Position numbers and translations under genes: made by a program. DNA of 64,000 bases from Nocardioides oceani (lineage in GTDB: Bacteria > Actinomycetota > Actinomycetes > Propionibacteriales > Nocardioidaceae): assembly GCF_030412965.1 (NCBI RefSeq), contig NZ_JAUHJQ010000004.1:15459-79458 (forward strand). The letters are read 5' to 3'. Positions 62,373 through 64,000 of this stretch are shown here, piece after piece (positions within the stretch are counted from its first letter, which is position 1; each line of letters starts with the position of its first letter). The notes beneath the pieces were generated by a model, which saw only the letters and a list, made by a program, of their open reading frames with translations, did no database searches and was not told the origin of the DNA.

Positions 62373-62917
62373 ATGGACACGACTCGTGCAGCACGGACCA
62401 TCGCGGCAGCGCTCCTCGGCGGAGCGCTGGCGCTGACGACGGCGGCGCCCGCGGGCGCCGCCGTCGGCGTCGTCACGGACCCCGCCGGTGACGGCCGGAC
62501 GTCCTTCCCCGGCGGCGACGTGACGAAGGTGCGCGTCAAGCACGCTCCGAAGGCGCTGCGCCTCGCCGTGACGCACGCCGAGGACAGCGGGCTGGCCGAC
62601 GTCTACCGGTTCAACATCGACACCTCCGCCGACACCCCGGCCCCGAGTGGGTGATCAGCACCGGCACCGAGGTCGAGGAGTGGCGGGTGCTGCGCGCCGA
62701 CGGCTGGAAGGGCGTCGAGGGCGGCGTCGTGTGCCGTGACGACAACGACGTCGACTGGGACGCCGAGCGGATGCGCCTCGTCGTCCCGCGCGGGTGCCTC
62801 GGCTCGCCCGAGCGGGTGCGGGTCAACCTCGTCACGGCCAACGACTACCCCGGGACTCCCGTCGACCACGCCCCCGGCAAGCGACGCTTCGGCGCCTGGG
62901 TCCGCGCCGGCGCGTAG
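62373..62917 (+). pseudogene. Secreted protein gene broken by a one-base frameshift
   Basis: The first part (62373-62654) encodes a signal peptide (RAARTIAAALLGGALALTTAAPAGA) and a start of a mature domain, GVVTDPAGDGRTSFPGGDVTKVRVKHAP, then stops. The next frame from about 62640 to 62917 continues smoothly with PEWVISTGTEVEEWRVL, a Cys pair and GKRRFGAWVRAGA. Removing one C from the runs at 62635-62638 or 62641-62644 joins the frames. The product would be about 180 residues, secreted, with two Cys likely paired. Function unknown. Either a real pseudogene or a sequencing error in the C run. Confidence 0.7.
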
Positions 62918-62959
62918 GTCTCCCGGGCGGGCCGGTAGCGGGCGGGCCGGTAGCGGGCG

Positions 62960-62977
62960 GTCGCAATCGTTCAATTG
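62960..62977 (+). repeat. 18-bp direct repeat, copy 1
   Basis: GTCGCAATCGTTCAATTG, identical to 63011-63028. The copy lies in an imperfect palindrome CGCAAT-CGTTCA-ATTGCG. Confidence 0.85.
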
Positions 62978-62993
62978 CGCGGTTGTGACGCGC

Positions 62994-63005
62994 GGAAGCG
63001 CTTCC
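62994..63005. promoter_or_regulatory. 12-bp palindrome GGAAGCGCTTCC
   Basis: A perfect palindrome with the central CG typical of LacI-family operators. It lies midway between the two 18-bp direct repeats, upstream of the PH-domain genes. No LacI-type gene is in the window. Confidence 0.45.
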
Positions 63006-63010
63006 ACCCG

Positions 63011-63034
63011 GTCGCAATCGTTCAATTGAACGAT
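63011..63034. repeat. 18-bp direct repeat copy 2 with perfect 18-bp palindrome
   Basis: GTCGCAATCGTTCAATTG (63011-63028) runs into the palindrome ATCGTTCAATTGAACGAT at 63017-63034. These AT-containing sequences stand out in the GC-rich spacer. Confidence 0.85.
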
Positions 63035-63082
63035 CGTCGACGCGCCCGACCCGCCGCCGGTCGGCCGGCCGGGTGGCCTGGC

Positions 63083-63088
63083 TAGCGT
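63083..63088 (+). promoter_or_regulatory. -10 for a leaderless PH-domain gene
   Basis: TAGCGT lies 6 bases before the GTG start of the next gene, which has no ribosome site. Confidence 0.4.
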
Positions 63089-63094
63089 TGCCGC

Positions 63095-63610
63095 GTGACC
63101 GACGTACCTGCCCCGCCCACACCGGTGACGGCCCTGCTCCGGGCGCCGCGGCACCGGGTGAGCCCGCGGGCCCGGCTGATGTGGCAGGTCGCGGCGCTGG
63201 TCGAGGGCGCGGTGGCGATCGGCGTGCTGCTGCTGGTCGACCTCGCGGTCGACCAGGTCGACCTGCCCTGGTGGGGCGTCGTCGCCGCGGTGGCCGCGGT
63301 CCTGGCCTGGGTGGCCGTCGTGCCGCAGTGGCGCTACGCCGTGCACCGCTGGGAGGTCACCGAGACCGCGGTCCACACCCAGAGCGGCTGGTGGGCCCAG
63401 GAGCAGCGGATCGCCCCGCTGTCGCGGATCCAGACCGTGGACCGCGCCGAGGGTGCGGTGGCCCGGGTCTTCGGGCTCGCGACCGTGACGGTCACGACCG
63501 CCTCCGCGGCCGGCGCGCTCGAGATCGACGGGCTCGACCGGGCGCGGGCGCAGGACCTGGTCGCCGAGCTCACCCTCAAGGCGGACGCGGTCGAGGGCGA
63601 CGCCACGTGA
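63095..63610 (+). CDS. PH-domain (DUF304) membrane protein
   Basis: A 171-residue protein with two transmembrane helices at about residues 32-75 (LVEGAVAIGVLLLVDLAV and VVAAVAAVLAWVAVV) and a bacterial PH domain with WEVTETAVHTQSGWWAQEQRIAPLSRIQTVDRAEGAVARVFGLATVTVTTAS, the standard YdbS-like pattern. Paired with a second, larger PH protein by a 4-base overlap, like the YdbS-YdbT pair of Bacillus. Biochemical role unknown; membrane or antimicrobial stress is suggested in Bacillus. Confidence 0.87.
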   Translation: MTDVPAPPTPVTALLRAPRHRVSPRARLMWQVAALVEGAVAIGVLLLVDLAVDQVDLPWWGVVAAVAAVLAWVAVVPQWRYAVHRWEVTETAVHTQSGWWAQEQRIAPLSRIQTVDRAEGAVARVFGLATVTVTTASAAGALEIDGLDRARAQDLVAELTLKADAVEGDAT

Positions 63611-64000
63611 CCGACGGCGGCCCGGTCCCCGCCGCGCCGGACGACTGGCAGCGCCTGGACCCGCGGATGCTGCTGGTCCACCCGGTGCGCGAGACCGTCC
63701 GGTTCCTGCCGGTGCTCCTCGGCCTGCTCGTGGCGGGTACGGCGTCGGGCGCTCGCGGCTGGCAGCTGCTCGGGGTCCTGGTGCCGGTGGCCCTCGGCCT
63801 GCTGCGCTACCTCACCACCAGCTACCGGATCAGCGGCGGCCGAGTCGAGCTGCGCCGCGGCCTGCTCGAGCGGCACGTGCTCTCCACGCCGGTCGACCGG
63901 GTCCGCACCGTCGACCTCACCGCTCCCCCGGTCCACCGCCTGCTCGGCCTGGTGACCGTCCGGGTCGGCACCGGCACCGCGTCGACGAGCGAGGACGAGC
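63607..64000 (+). CDS. PH-domain (YdbT-like) membrane protein, cut by window edge
   Basis: Only the first 131 codons are present. After a short cytosolic start (DDWQRLDPRMLLVHPVRETV) come two membrane helices (FLPVLLGLLVAG and LLGVLVPVALGLL) and a PH domain with TSYRISGGRVELRRGLLERHVLSTPVDRVRTVDLTAPPVHRLLGLVTVRVGTG. Full YdbT-like proteins have three such repeats and about 480 residues. GTG start overlapping the previous stop. Confidence 0.85.
   Translation, partial: MTDGGPVPAAPDDWQRLDPRMLLVHPVRETVRFLPVLLGLLVAGTASGARGWQLLGVLVPVALGLLRYLTTSYRISGGRVELRRGLLERHVLSTPVDRVRTVDLTAPPVHRLLGLVTVRVGTGTASTSEDE

Overview
The window is very GC-rich, with C/G-ending codons, many GTG starts and start-stop overlaps. 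It carries the actinobacterial markers acyl-CoA carboxylase epsilon subunit, WhiG/FliA-type sigma factor, Rv1264-like cyclase and leaderless promoters. Together with a full flagellar cluster this suggests a motile high-GC actinobacterium, probably Nocardioides-like (Propionibacteriales). The taxon is an inference; no rRNA or marker gene was available.

Positions 86-29118 form a flagellum and chemotaxis island. On the minus strand, flgB-flgC-fliE-fliF-fliG-fliH-fliI-fliJ-(NlpC/P60+SLT peptidoglycan hydrolase)-fliK-flgD-flgE is one overlapping operon that runs off the left edge; motAB, fliL/M/N and the export gate are presumably beyond it. Next come fliD-fliS-(fliT-like)-cheY-cheX-cheY-(unknown), flagellin fliC and the flagellar sigma factor, all minus. 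Divergent from the sigma gene is flgN-flgK-flgL-fliW-csrA. Then come cheB-cheR, an unknown gene, two methyl-accepting chemoreceptors, and cheA-cheW. Five transcription units share a promoter, TCAG-N15-(G/A)CCGATGG, which looks like the target of the locally encoded sigma factor. The flagellin leader has a hairpin with GGA in its loop plus a GGA-rich Shine-Dalgarno, matching FliW-CsrA control of flagellin translation.

Positions 29282-34958 hold a six-gene, start-stop-overlapping plus-strand operon: VanX-like D,D-dipeptidase, alanine/serine racemase, D-Ala-D-X ligase, acyltransferase-3 membrane protein, histidine kinase and NarL-type regulator. It resembles a vancomycin-resistance module of the vanC/E/G kind in which the two halves of VanT are separate genes. 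A five-unit 34-bp tandem repeat follows.

Positions 35282-44350 are housekeeping: purK-purE, a stand-alone winged-helix protein, a class III nucleotide cyclase, a PH-domain membrane protein, birA, the acyl-CoA carboxylase beta and epsilon subunits, and a processive GT2 glycosyltransferase with a lipoprotein partner. Positions 44569-50687 hold an OmpR-type regulator with a long Q/P-rich linker, a GH6 glycosidase, Maf, GtrA, a GlgC-like nucleotidyltransferase and an acyl-CoA dehydrogenase.

Positions 50779-60266 are a compact surface-polysaccharide locus: Wzz/BY-kinase, two glycosyltransferases, a flippase-like protein, a TagF-like polymerase, a Wzy-like polymerase and a priming sugar transferase. 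The last is coupled to a remarkable single-chain ECF sigma / zinc-finger anti-sigma / membrane fusion. The right end has the biotin carboxylase alpha subunit, a frameshifted secreted-protein gene, a palindrome-rich spacer and two PH-domain (DUF304) proteins, the second cut by the window edge. I saw no rRNA, tRNA, CRISPR, insertion sequence or prophage.
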